DNA of 64,000 bases from JANQQN01 sp964519665 (lineage in GTDB: Bacteria > Myxococcota > Kuafuiibacteriia > Kuafuiibacteriales > Kuafuiibacteriaceae), in contig CAZFIV010000023.1 in NCBI GenBank assembly GCA_964519665.1, positions 15,898 to 79,897 on the forward strand. Reading direction: 5' to 3'. The first letter of the stretch is position 1. Each line of letters begins with the position of its first letter. The notes below the pieces were generated by a model, which did not search any database, was not told the DNA's origin, and was given only the letters and a program-made list of their open reading frames with translations. Position numbers and translations under genes: made by a program. Of this stretch, positions 11,833 through 20,919 are shown piece after piece.

Positions 11833-13806
11833 CTATTTCTTCCACTGTACCGGCGAATACGACTCCTGGGTCTTGTGGCGGTCGAAAGTGTCCGCCTGCG
11901 TGGCGTCGAGATCGTCTTCGTCCTCATCGCCGGTCATCCCGTCCAACTCGGCTTCGTAGGCCGCCAGAGCCGCCAGGGCCGCGTCTTCATCCGACATTTC
12001 GCTGGTGGCTCCCACGACCTCGACCTCCGCCGTCAGTGTGGGCTGTCCGCCGAGTGGAGGGTCAGCCGGTAACTCGTCGACCACGACGTGCGGAGTGAAC
12101 TGCGTCGGGTCGTCGGTCGGCGGGGCGTCTTCGTTTCCGTACATGATCGAGATCGTCTCTGATATTCGCCCGTCGGTGGTCCCCGACTCATTTTGCTCGA
12201 CGTCGGGCTGGTACGTGAATTCGAGCACGGCGTCGGTCGGCAGTTCGGGCGGAGCGTACAGGCTCACGTCCGTATCGCTACCGATGGCGTCACCAAAGTC
12301 GCCCTCGCCGAGGAGGGGCACTTGCATGAGCCCGGCGTCAGGCTCGTCGACGCTCGCCTTTAGCTCGAGTATATCATCGTCCGTGAGGACCGAGGACACC
12401 GGCACGTCGTCGAAGGTGACCTCGGTCGTGGGCGATTCTTCCTCCATGCGCTCGGAGGGCTCCTGCGCCCGGCCGAGGTAGAAGGCCGTGCCCTGAATTC
12501 GATGCAGAAACCGCCCCTCTTCTCGGATCATGAGGTCGACGGTTCGCACCGGGGGTCCAGATACGCGCACCATAGGGCGATCCCATCGGGTGCCGCCAAC
12601 CTGACTGAGCACCTCGGCCGGGGTGCCGTCATCGAGGAGCACGACCGAGCCCTTCGGGAACGCACGCAAGACGTTGATCAACAGGTCGACCCACCGGCGG
12701 TCGAGATCGAGGCCCCGGTCGTTGTGGAGTCGGGCCAGGGCGGCCAGGGGATGAAGGGGCGGTCCGCCGGCGAGGCCGAGCACCAGCTCTTGGTATGCGT
12801 AGGCGCAGCGAACCAATTGTGCATAGGGGTGGGGAGGCGCGCCGACATCGACCGCTCGCAGGCCGGATTGCTCACCGACGACGATGGTGCGGAGAAAGGT
12901 CGAGGCGCTCATTCCCGAGTCGCTGAGAATGCCGACCACGGCGGCGCTCGGATAAAGGCTCGAGGAGTCGGCGGCCGGCTGGTCGACCGCAAAGCCCAAC
13001 GGGATGAAGAGAGCGGCCAGGCCGATGTCGACCAAGTCCTGCCTCGGTATTCGGAGGGTGTGCCCCATGACGATGCTCAGGAGGCTTACGTTGGCCCCGA
13101 GCAGCTCGGTCAGGGGTGCGCCTTGCCGGTTCGTCGACAGTCGAACGAGGAAATCGGGCCGGTCTTCGCACAACTCGACCAAGTCTTGAACGAAACGCAC
13201 CGGCTTCAACCGAGGAGGACCAAGAGATGTCCCGTGTCCGGCGCGGGCGCGTTGCTGCAATCGCTCGAGGCGCTCCCGAAGGGCGAGGAGCAGTTTGCCG
13301 TAGGACTGAACGACCATCACTCGGCGGTCGATTTGTACCCTGGCGGGCTGATCCTTGAATCTCTGGATGCCGAGGACGCCGATCTCGCCCAGCAGCTCCT
13401 GAATGCTGGCCGGGCTCGAGTCGGCAGTGGACGGCGCGAACAACGATACCAGCTTCCGCAGCGCGGTCGTGCCCGGCGAGCGCTTCAGTTCGAGCCCGCC
13501 CAGACCTTGCTTGGTCAACATGTCGCGCAGCATCTGAATCGACGAGTAGGTTCCGCCCTCGAGTCGGAGCGCGGTTCCGTTCAAAAAGACCGAATCTTCG
13601 ACGAAGCGAAGGCTGAAGCCCCCCGTCGCTAACACGAGGGACTGAGCGGCCTCCGCGAGCGCCTGAACGGCTTTCTCGAAAGCCTGGTTGCTCGGGTCGT
13701 GAATCTGCGCGGTGCGCGCGGCCATGAACAGCGAGGCCAGGAAATTGCGTCCGTGCTCGAGGGCGTTGGCCGACACGGCGGTCCCCCGCGGATTCGCGTT
13801 CGTCAT
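11833..13806 (-). CDS. Degenerate HD-GYP-like protein, module A
   Basis: 657 residues. Residues about 5-115 form an alpha/beta domain shared in outline with its partner and with module B. Residues about 190-430 follow the HD-GYP pattern (VDIGLAALFIPLGF, YAYQELVLGLAG, FPKGSVVLLDDGTPAEV, WDRPMVRV). The HD pair is replaced (FIP where LHD is expected), the first histidine is asparagine (NVSLLSIVMGH) and no GYP loop is present, so phosphodiesterase activity is unlikely. The acidic C-terminal third looks disordered. Start ATG 13806 lies four bases after the stop of the upstream HEAT gene; ATG 13821 would overlap it. Function unknown. Confidence 0.75.
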   Translation of the reverse strand: MTNANPRGTAVSANALEHGRNFLASLFMAARTAQIHDPSNQAFEKAVQALAEAAQSLVLATGGFSLRFVEDSVFLNGTALRLEGGTYSSIQMLRDMLTKQGLGGLELKRSPGTTALRKLVSLFAPSTADSSPASIQELLGEIGVLGIQRFKDQPARVQIDRRVMVVQSYGKLLLALRERLERLQQRARAGHGTSLGPPRLKPVRFVQDLVELCEDRPDFLVRLSTNRQGAPLTELLGANVSLLSIVMGHTLRIPRQDLVDIGLAALFIPLGFAVDQPAADSSSLYPSAAVVGILSDSGMSASTFLRTIVVGEQSGLRAVDVGAPPHPYAQLVRCAYAYQELVLGLAGGPPLHPLAALARLHNDRGLDLDRRWVDLLINVLRAFPKGSVVLLDDGTPAEVLSQVGGTRWDRPMVRVSGPPVRTVDLMIREEGRFLHRIQGTAFYLGRAQEPSERMEEESPTTEVTFDDVPVSSVLTDDDILELKASVDEPDAGLMQVPLLGEGDFGDAIGSDTDVSLYAPPELPTDAVLEFTYQPDVEQNESGTTDGRISETISIMYGNEDAPPTDDPTQFTPHVVVDELPADPPLGGQPTLTAEVEVVGATSEMSDEDAALAALAAYEAELDGMTGDEDEDDLDATQADTFDRHKTQESYSPVQWKK

Positions 13807-13810
13807 CAGG

Positions 13811-15547
13811 TCAAACTCCACGCCCCAAAATTTGTTGGGCGGCCTCGCGGATCCTGCGGTTCTTGCTCTCGGCCATCTGGGTGAGCAGCTCGCGCGCTTT
13901 TGGGTCTTGCACCATCGAAGCGGCCAGCACGGCGTGAATCGCCAGCTCTTCGGATTCCCGACGAACCAATCGGCCTTCTCCCCGCCGGATCGTTCGGCTC
14001 AACATCGGAAGGGCGCGAGGGCCATTCGTTTGGGCGTACGCGGCCAGCAGGGCGCGCTTGACCTCGGGCGGGTGAGGGTCGAAACCGAGGCCCTCGACCG
14101 TCGACGCCAAGACGGTCGGTGCGTCGACGTGTCGCAGTTGAGCGAGGCATTCGACCGCCGCGACCCGAACCCGAGGCTCGGGGTCGTCCAGCATTCGCGT
14201 CGCGACGTTGACGGCCGAGCTGCTCGTTTCGCCGCACAGACTCTCCAGTAGAGCGATTCGCGCGAGAGGGTTAGGATGGTGCTCTACGGCGGCCCACGCT
14301 GCCGCGACGTCTTCCGCCGGCGCCGTTCGCCGGGTGATGTACAACCCCTCCTGAACTTGGGTGATCAGGCGGTCGTCGAGCATGAGGCGGACTTGGCGCC
14401 CGTCGAGCGGACCGAGCTCGATGGCGAGATCGCTCAAGGCGCGCCGTTGACCAGGATCCGAGAACCGTCCGAGCATGGGCAGCAGCAGTGGAACAACCTG
14501 GGGGCCGCAAGCTCGAAAAAACTGAACGAGCGACGTGAAGGCGCTTTGGCAGGCACGCGATTCAGCGGCGGGCCGCAAGACGTGCCGGATGCGAGCCTCG
14601 GAGATCGCTTCTTCGAGCCAAGTGACGATGCGGAGTGGATACGGCGGTGGCGTTGCACGCACGCCGGCGGCGATCCGACCGGCCAAGGACAGGTCGGCGG
14701 CCATGACCGCGGTATCAAACATTCGCAGGAGCGCGTCCGCCGCGAGGTCGGCCGCGACGCCATCGAGCAGGTGCAGTGCCCGCAAGGCCGCGTTGGCGGC
14801 CCGAGCGGCGACTCGGTCCGAATCTTCACGGCGCGCCTCGTCGATCAGGACGCGGCCATACGTCGGCGGTGAGGGCGCCCGCCGGGCCGGGTGGAGACCG
14901 GTGGCCATCTCGTCTACGTCGTCGAGTGCACTCGCGATCTGCTTGGCCGCGAGGTCCGCCGCGTCGAGATGAACGACCTTCGGCCCGACGTCGTCGGTGG
15001 ATTCACCGTAGATCGCATGGAGCAGGCCGTCGATCTGCGCATCGACGTCTTCGGGCGCGGTCTCCGCGCTCCCTTCGGGCGAGGCGCCAGAGGCGGCCTC
15101 GATGAAAGTCGTGTCGACGACCAGATACTGGATGTGCTGCAGGTCGTGCTTCCACAGGAACGACACGATGTCGTCGCCCAGGCCCGAATACGCAAACCCG
15201 GCCGCGGTAGCGGACAGGAGGGCTTCGACCTCGGCTTCGGTGACCCCTCGCGAAAACTCCATTCGGCGAAGACCGTCGCGGTACAGAGCAAAGGGAATCG
15301 AGTCCTGCGGGTTAGGCTCCTCGAGGACGGTCGCGTCCGCGAAGACGAGCCGGTCGGGTCGGATGCGCAACGACAGCACGTTGAGGTGGACCAAGGTCTG
15401 CTCGAGCGCCTGCATGAGAGATTCCCTCATGCGGATATAGGCCCGGTTATGGCTGTCGTAGAGCTGGCGGGCGCGAGCCGCACGGGCGAAGGCCTGCAGC
15501 GTGCGGCTCACCTCGGGAACCGCGCTCGGCTGTCCGATCTCCAGCAC
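13811..15547 (-). CDS. HEAT-repeat protein, module A
   Basis: 578 residues from a GTG start. Residues about 10-125 carry the same N-terminal domain type as module B (ARQLYDSHNRAYIRMRESL, then LSLRIRPDRLVFADATVLEE). The C-terminal 250 residues are HEAT-like helical pairs: HPNPLARIALLESLCGETSS, DDPEPRVRVAAVECLAQLRH, PPEVKRALLAAYAQTNGPRA and ESEELAIHAVLAASM. No enzyme motif is visible. It is followed almost directly by the degenerate HD-GYP-like gene, the same order as in module B on the other strand. A protein-interaction scaffold is the reasonable inference. Confidence 0.78.
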   Translation of the reverse strand: MLEIGQPSAVPEVSRTLQAFARAARARQLYDSHNRAYIRMRESLMQALEQTLVHLNVLSLRIRPDRLVFADATVLEEPNPQDSIPFALYRDGLRRMEFSRGVTEAEVEALLSATAAGFAYSGLGDDIVSFLWKHDLQHIQYLVVDTTFIEAASGASPEGSAETAPEDVDAQIDGLLHAIYGESTDDVGPKVVHLDAADLAAKQIASALDDVDEMATGLHPARRAPSPPTYGRVLIDEARREDSDRVAARAANAALRALHLLDGVAADLAADALLRMFDTAVMAADLSLAGRIAAGVRATPPPYPLRIVTWLEEAISEARIRHVLRPAAESRACQSAFTSLVQFFRACGPQVVPLLLPMLGRFSDPGQRRALSDLAIELGPLDGRQVRLMLDDRLITQVQEGLYITRRTAPAEDVAAAWAAVEHHPNPLARIALLESLCGETSSSAVNVATRMLDDPEPRVRVAAVECLAQLRHVDAPTVLASTVEGLGFDPHPPEVKRALLAAYAQTNGPRALPMLSRTIRRGEGRLVRRESEELAIHAVLAASMVQDPKARELLTQMAESKNRRIREAAQQILGRGV

Positions 15548-15587
15548 GGTAGGACGTTAGCGTACCGTAACCCAGACACCAAGGAGT

Positions 15588-16514
15588 TCAGTCGGAGGCG
15601 CCACGAACAGACCTGACGGTCGTTTGGGTCCCTCGAAGCTCCGAACGAGCGGCGTCGAGGCGCGCCTGCGCATCGGCCAATTCTTGCGCTCGCGCTTCGA
15701 CGTCCTCTTCCAGCTGCCGAATTCTCTTCTTGAGCGCGGTGAGTCGGACTTGTTCCCGATTGTCCCGCATTGGGACCTTTGGTTCCTCGGTGAGCGGCTC
15801 GTCCGTACCGCCAGCCTCGGCGGGGGTGACCACGACTTGGTCTGTGGTCGAAGCCCTTCGTTTGGATGTTGCGTCGGTCTCAGCGGGGCGCGCGACGGCG
15901 GCGCGCGCCGACCGGGCCGCCTGCTCGACCCGCTCCGCGCGCTGGGCTCGCGCTCGGGCGGTCGCTTCGCGGCGAAGCTGGACCGCTTGCGCATCGACGG
16001 TCGACATCACGTCGTCGCCCAGGCCCTCGAAGCCGGCCTCGACAACTTCTTCTGTCAGCCGGCCCTGCATGAGAATGGACCGATGGTGCGGGTGCGCTGC
16101 CGCCGCCCGTGCTGTCTTGAGGGCCCGCTCGATCGTGGCCGCAGAAAGGGGCGTGTCACCTTCGGCCGGGGCGGGAACCGCTCCCGCCAGGGCATCGAGG
16201 GCGGCCCGCTCCTGGGCGCGGAGGTCTGCCAGCGGCCGGCGATCTCCGGCCGTGGTCCTCTGCGCGCCTCGAAGGGCGTCGAGCGCGGCAACCAGGCTCG
16301 ACAGGAGCGCCGGTTGCTGCCGGGCCCACTGGTTGACCAACCACGCTGGCATCGAGGGTTTGGACAGCTTCTTGACCGCCTGAGCTTCCGTCTTGTGCCC
16401 TGACAGACGTAGCTGCTTGGCCAGCTCGTTGCGCGCAGCGACGAACTCGTGCGGCTTTTTGCCGTAGAGCGCGTCGATCAGGCCATCGGTCTCCGTTGAA
16501 TCGATACTGCGCAA
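15588..16514 (-). CDS. Conserved hypothetical protein with C-terminal coiled coil
   Basis: 308 residues from a TTG start; no ATG lies near the conserved N-terminus. Residues about 8-75 (DGLIDALYGKKPHEFVAARN, then LSKPSMPAWLVNQWARQ) match a type of hypothetical protein I have seen in actinobacteria and myxobacteria. The middle is alanine and arginine rich. Residues about 245-300 form a heptad-like coiled coil (RLTALKKRIRQLEEDVEARA). It lies between the two divergent HEAT/HD modules, upstream of and in the same direction as module A, 40 bases from it. Function unknown. Confidence 0.7.
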   Translation of the reverse strand: MRSIDSTETDGLIDALYGKKPHEFVAARNELAKQLRLSGHKTEAQAVKKLSKPSMPAWLVNQWARQQPALLSSLVAALDALRGAQRTTAGDRRPLADLRAQERAALDALAGAVPAPAEGDTPLSAATIERALKTARAAAAHPHHRSILMQGRLTEEVVEAGFEGLGDDVMSTVDAQAVQLRREATARARAQRAERVEQAARSARAAVARPAETDATSKRRASTTDQVVVTPAEAGGTDEPLTEEPKVPMRDNREQVRLTALKKRIRQLEEDVEARAQELADAQARLDAARSELRGTQTTVRSVRGASD

Positions 16515-16583
16515 CTCTACTCACCCGCGGACCGATTCTGTGATGTGGCGCAAACGCTTGCGAGCCACTCTCCGCATCGATCG

Positions 16584-16609
16584 AGACTTGCAAGTGCCAA
16601 CGCGCAGCG
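16584..16609. repeat. Dispersed repeat copy left of the third gap
   Basis: CTTGCAAGTGCCAACGCGCA begins a unit of the same repeat seen right of the gap. It is the reverse complement of the element near 2.89-2.93 kb with one mismatch over the core. Confidence 0.85.
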
Positions 16610-16709
16610 NNNNNNNNNNNNNNNNNNNNNNNNNNNNNNNNNNNNNNNNNNNNNNNNNNNNNNNNNNNNNNNNNNNNNNNNNNNNNNNNNNNNNNNNNNN
16701 NNNNNNNNN
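16610..16709. other. Assembly gap of 100 N
   Basis: Exactly 100 N, flanked by a 78-bp tandem repeat. Confidence 0.99.
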
Positions 16710-16841
16710 AGCGTCGCGAGCGTAGACGGGTGGGGGCGACTCCGTCGCGCGCGGGCCCCGCGGACATGCAAGTGCCAACGCGCAGCGAGCGTCGCGAGCG
16801 TAGACGGGTGGGGGCGACTCCGTCGCGCGCGGGCCCCGCGG
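16710..16841. repeat. 78-bp tandem repeat
   Basis: Two copies with a period of 78 bases (AGCGTCGCGAGCGTAGACGG at 16710 and again at 16788), with TGCAAGTGCCAACGCGCAGC between them. Both copies end in GCGGGCCCCGCGG, a GC-rich palindrome. The rest of the interval up to the HEAT gene start near 17077 shows no convincing gene; a TTGACG at 16973 and a TTGACC at 17041 could serve as -35 boxes for module B. Confidence 0.88.
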
Positions 16842-17076
16842 AATTCTGCGAGGCCAAGCTCGACGGCTCGCCGGCGAGGGGAGCCGAAGCGTTAGTCGAG
16901 AGGGACAACGTGCCGTTGCTGCCAGGCGGCGAAGGAAGTTGGCGGTGGTGCCAAGCCGGCGTCGCCTGGTTGACGGATTCATCGCGTCGGATCATCGGTG
17001 GCTTGACGCCGCCAAGCAAGACAGCGTTCGTCGGCTGGACTTGACCGTCCTTCGAGTGCCTCTCATGCTGCCCCTC

Positions 17077-19665
17077 ATGTCGGGGCGCTCGAGCGGTTCG
17101 GGAGATGATCATCGCCCACCTCATCATCATCTCCCGGTTCGTTCCCCGACCCAACCGGGCCCGGGGCACGTACCGCTCGGATCCGCCGAGTCCTCCTCAC
17201 CAGGATCATCGGAGTCCGCGGAGGGGTCAGGACCCCCTTCCGATCGCGCCACCGGCAAGGCCGGGTCGGCCCCCGGCCGGCCGTCGAATCAAGTACCTCG
17301 GGCGAGTCAGGTACCGCCGTCCGGTCAGCCGCCGTCATCCAGACCGCCGGCATCCGACGACCCCTATCCGCCGCCGCTGCTGACTCCTGCGCACGGCGTT
17401 CCCATTCCGGCCGGCTCCATGATGGCCCCGCCGGGGGCGTTGGCTGGGCAGCCTCCACTCAATAGGTCGGCCTCCAACGCGGGAGCTGGCCCCCGAGCTG
17501 GTTGGCCGAGCCAAAGCTCGGGGTTCCGAACGCCCTCGCCGTTTCCATTCCAGGAGCGATCCACCCCGTCGCCGGCGCTCGGGGTGACGCCGTCGCCGGA
17601 CTATGGAGGTTCAGTGTTGACGCCGGCGCACGGGGTGCCGGCTGCGTCACCCGCCCACGGCGTGGGGCCGGCGGCGTCCCCGGCTCTCAGAGGGCCCGAC
17701 CCGGCGTCGACGGGTGGAGCGACCCCAAGCTTCGGGGCCGTAGCCGCGGAGTTCACGGCCGCTCAGTCGACTCCGGCTCATGGGCTGGCGACCTCCGCAC
17801 CGAGTCGAGCGTTGTCGGGTACCCGCGGAACCCGACGGTCGGCGTGGGGGCGGGCGCTCGAGCACTTCTGGCAGGCGGTGGATCGGGCGGCGACGGCGTT
17901 GCACGCCTACCCAGCCAACAACCCGGTGCATCGCGAGTATTTCGGTCAGGTGCAGACGCTGCTCGAAGAACTCTTGGTCCGGCAGTCGCCGTTGATGCTG
18001 AGTGTGGTCGGACCGACCCTGCGCTGGTCTTCCGAGTCGGTCTTCGAGGACGTTGACCCGGAAAACGGACTGTTGGCAAACCTGAGCCGCCAAGGCATCG
18101 AGCATGTGTGCTTCGCTCGAGGCCTCGGTGAGGATGACCTCGCTCGCATCATTCGAGTGCTCGCCGGTCTCGGGAGCAACGACGGGCACCTCGACCTCGC
18201 AGCTCAGCTGGTGGGTATCGATGCTCGTTACTTCCAGTGCGCGCTGACCGATCCCTTCGACCCCGTGAGTCCGGTGCCTCGAGCGCTCACCGCCGAGCAA
18301 GATCAGTATCGTCAATTCATCCTTCACACCTCCGACGCGGCGGTCGTCGCCGAACCGCCGGCCGAGGCGCTGGCTGGATGGGCTCCGCCGGCACCGCTGC
18401 CGTGGGTCGAAGCCTTGGACGTCGAGATGTCGGAGCGTCGTCAGGAGCTTCAACAGCAGGACGCGCGGGGGCCGTTGACCGCCCGGGCGATGGTGCTGCT
18501 GATGCGTGCGCTCGGTGCCGAGGCCGAACCTAGCGCCGAGACGCCCGCTTGGCGGCTGCTCACCGAACTGATCCGAGCGATCATCGTTGGCGGCCACCTT
18601 CAGGACGCCCAAGCTCTTCTCGACCGCATGGACGACTACGCCCGCCGATCGGGATCGGCGCCCGTCCAGCGGATCGCCGAGGGCGTTCGGGGCTGGCTCA
18701 GCAGCGAAGACATGGTGCGGACGGTGCTCGTTCAGGTCGAGCAGATGGCCGACCCGACCGCCCTTCGGGCTGCCGTCGTCGGCTACCTGAACCGACTCGG
18801 TCCGGCGGCTGAGCCAGCGCTGTGGTCGATGGCTCGGTCCCTTCGTACCGAGATGGCGCGCCGCCACGTGGCGGAAGTCCTCGTCCAGTTTCTCGAGCGA
18901 GCGCCGCAGTCTGTGTTTCATCGGTTGTCCGAACAGAGCCCGAGCATGGTCATCGACCTGGTCACGCAGGCGGAGGCCCGGCGAACGACGGTCGGTGATC
19001 ACGTTTGGTGGTTTGGGCTCGAACACCGAGATGGGGCCGTACGAACGCCCGCGACCAAGCTCCTGCGTCGACGCGACGGACCGGTGACCGAAGCGGTCTT
19101 GCTCGACAAGCTCGATGACCAGGACCCGCAGGTTCGGATGGCCGCGCTCGACGCGATCGGCGTCCGCCGACGCCAACTGCTGCTGGATCGGGTTCAGCGG
19201 TACTTCAACTTCGAAGACGTCGACCGGTACGCGGACGCCGAGATCGGCATGGCGATGATCGCGCTGGCGCGCATCGCGGGCGCGCGGGCGGTGCCTCAGC
19301 TCAGCCAGATTCTTCTCGAAGGGCATCGATTCGGACTCGGCGCCAAGACGGTCGAGGTCCAAGTTCGGGCGGCCCAGGTCCTGGGGGCCGTCCCTGACGG
19401 GTCGGCGGTCAAAGCGCTGCAACAGGGGGCGCAGTCCCGCCAGCCGAGGCTTCGGAGCACTTCCCAAAGAGCGTTGGAAGGGCAGTTTGCGCACGGCCTC
19501 GCGGTCGAACCGGCGCCGGACATCGACCTTCACCCGAGACCCGCGGGCCTCACCCGGCTCGGTTCCACGTCGACGCCTGCCGGACGCGCACCGACGACCG
19601 AGAGCAGACAGGTGGCGCGAGGAATCGTCGGACTTCCGAACGAGAGCGGGGAGGGTGACGCATGA
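17077..19665 (+). CDS. HEAT-repeat protein with long Pro/Ser-rich N-terminus, module B
   Basis: 862 residues from ATG 17077; ATG 17065 is an alternative, and the frame is open still further left without coding character. Residues about 10-255 are a disordered Pro/Ser/Ala tract containing the recurring motif TPAHG(V/L) (LTPAHGVPIPAG, LTPAHGVPAASPAHGV, STPAHGLATS). Residues about 260-380 form the N-terminal domain shared with module A (ALHAYPANNPVHREYFGQ, then LMLSVVGPTLRW). The rest is helical and HEAT-like (LDDQDPQVRMAALDAIGVRR; VEVQVRAAQVLGAV). The stop overlaps the next start (ATGA), so the two proteins are translationally coupled. Confidence 0.78.
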   Translation: MSGRSSGSGDDHRPPHHHLPVRSPTQPGPGHVPLGSAESSSPGSSESAEGSGPPSDRATGKAGSAPGRPSNQVPRASQVPPSGQPPSSRPPASDDPYPPPLLTPAHGVPIPAGSMMAPPGALAGQPPLNRSASNAGAGPRAGWPSQSSGFRTPSPFPFQERSTPSPALGVTPSPDYGGSVLTPAHGVPAASPAHGVGPAASPALRGPDPASTGGATPSFGAVAAEFTAAQSTPAHGLATSAPSRALSGTRGTRRSAWGRALEHFWQAVDRAATALHAYPANNPVHREYFGQVQTLLEELLVRQSPLMLSVVGPTLRWSSESVFEDVDPENGLLANLSRQGIEHVCFARGLGEDDLARIIRVLAGLGSNDGHLDLAAQLVGIDARYFQCALTDPFDPVSPVPRALTAEQDQYRQFILHTSDAAVVAEPPAEALAGWAPPAPLPWVEALDVEMSERRQELQQQDARGPLTARAMVLLMRALGAEAEPSAETPAWRLLTELIRAIIVGGHLQDAQALLDRMDDYARRSGSAPVQRIAEGVRGWLSSEDMVRTVLVQVEQMADPTALRAAVVGYLNRLGPAAEPALWSMARSLRTEMARRHVAEVLVQFLERAPQSVFHRLSEQSPSMVIDLVTQAEARRTTVGDHVWWFGLEHRDGAVRTPATKLLRRRDGPVTEAVLLDKLDDQDPQVRMAALDAIGVRRRQLLLDRVQRYFNFEDVDRYADAEIGMAMIALARIAGARAVPQLSQILLEGHRFGLGAKTVEVQVRAAQVLGAVPDGSAVKALQQGAQSRQPRLRSTSQRALEGQFAHGLAVEPAPDIDLHPRPAGLTRLGSTSTPAGRAPTTESRQVARGIVGLPNESGEGDA

Positions 19666-20882
19666 TTCCCCCGCCCGTCCTGCCCGAATCGCACCGAGAA
19701 CAAGCGCGGCAGGCCATCCTGCATGGCCTGGCTGTTCTCCAAGCCGTCGAGCGCCACGGATCCCAGGGGCGTCCGTTTCTCGACGCGCTCGCGGGGTGGC
19801 AGGTCTCGCTGGTCGAGCTGACCAATCGCACCGGCCTTCCGCTCAGGATGCGGTTGCTCGAAGACACGCTCTGGGTAGGGGAACGCATCCTTGGGTGCGA
19901 CCCCCGGACCGCCGAAGCGATCGGGCATCTGCAGACCCGATGGCGACAGCGGGCGGTCGGTGGCTTGTTGTGGCAGCAGACACCCTCGGTCGAGATCCTA
20001 CGGCACTGGGTTCTTCGGTTCGGTCAGCCGCTTCACCAGCCGGCCGACGCAGCTCGGATTCGGTCGACCCTCGAGGAGCTGAGACCCTACGGCCTCGAGA
20101 CGATCGACCCCCGGTCACCCAATGTGAACGAGCAGCGCGCGGTCCGGAGCATGGGCATTCGGTTCGCTCGGGGGGCCCTCGCGAGGGCGGCGGTCGCCTT
20201 CGCGGGCTTCGTCAATATGATCTACGAGCGGCAAGATCCCTTTACATTCGCCGTCGGTTTCGAGCGGCCGATCATCGACCTCGTCGAAGTCGCCCAAGCC
20301 GCGCCCGAGAACCTAGCCTGGGTCCTGGCGGGCCGACGGGAACAAGCGAACGCGCTCGAGGAGGTCATGGGGGGCTACGCGCCGATCCACGCGGCGTCCA
20401 CCGCTGCGTATTCGATTCTGCTGGGCACCGGCCTTCGCCTATCGTCGCAGCAGCTGTTGGAGCTAGGGGTCAGTGCGTTGCTGGGCAAGGTACCGTTCGC
20501 GCTACTGCCGCCCGAAATGACGGAGCGGGCGGGCTCGTTGTCGCCGGAAGATCGATATGCACTGCAGCTGGCGACCGTACGAGCGGCGCAACCCATGTTG
20601 GCGCATAGCCGCTTCGGCGAAGCGACCTTGCGACGCCTAGTGGTGGCGTACGAACATCAGCGACCTTATGCGCTCGATTCAGGGCAAAGGACTGACACTC
20701 ACGTGTTCTCGAGAATCGTGTCGGTCGCCGACGCGTTCGACGCTCTCACTACCCCGCGTCCGTGGCGGGCCAATCACACGGTCAACGAGGCGCTCTCCGA
20801 ACTCCGGCAAGGTGCGGGTACCCGCTACGACCCGGTATTCGTGGAGGCCATGGACGGCCTCACTCGTAATAGTGCGCTCTAA
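19662..20882 (+). CDS. Degenerate HD-GYP-like protein, module B
   Basis: 406 residues starting in an ATGA overlap with the HEAT gene. Residues about 15-125 are an N-terminal domain of the type in module A (LPLRMRLLEDTLWVGERI). Residues about 165-405 follow the HD-GYP layout: the first histidine region is kept (IHAASTAAYSILLGTGLRLS), then SALLGKVPF where LHDIGK is expected, AYEHQRPY where HHE is expected, and the well-kept FSRIVSVADAFDALTTPRPW. With the HD pair and GYP loop lost it is probably a binding or scaffold protein, not a cyclic-di-GMP hydrolase. Same order and strand relation as module A. Confidence 0.78.
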   Translation: MIPPPVLPESHREQARQAILHGLAVLQAVERHGSQGRPFLDALAGWQVSLVELTNRTGLPLRMRLLEDTLWVGERILGCDPRTAEAIGHLQTRWRQRAVGGLLWQQTPSVEILRHWVLRFGQPLHQPADAARIRSTLEELRPYGLETIDPRSPNVNEQRAVRSMGIRFARGALARAAVAFAGFVNMIYERQDPFTFAVGFERPIIDLVEVAQAAPENLAWVLAGRREQANALEEVMGGYAPIHAASTAAYSILLGTGLRLSSQQLLELGVSALLGKVPFALLPPEMTERAGSLSPEDRYALQLATVRAAQPMLAHSRFGEATLRRLVVAYEHQRPYALDSGQRTDTHVFSRIVSVADAFDALTTPRPWRANHTVNEALSELRQGAGTRYDPVFVEAMDGLTRNSAL

Positions 20883-20919
20883 CGAAGCGAGTGGATGTCG
20901 TGCAAGAAGGGCTGACGGC

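Noticed and set aside
11833..20882. Active cyclic-di-GMP phosphodiesterases
   Set aside because: The HD pair and GYP loop are absent in both HD-like proteins.
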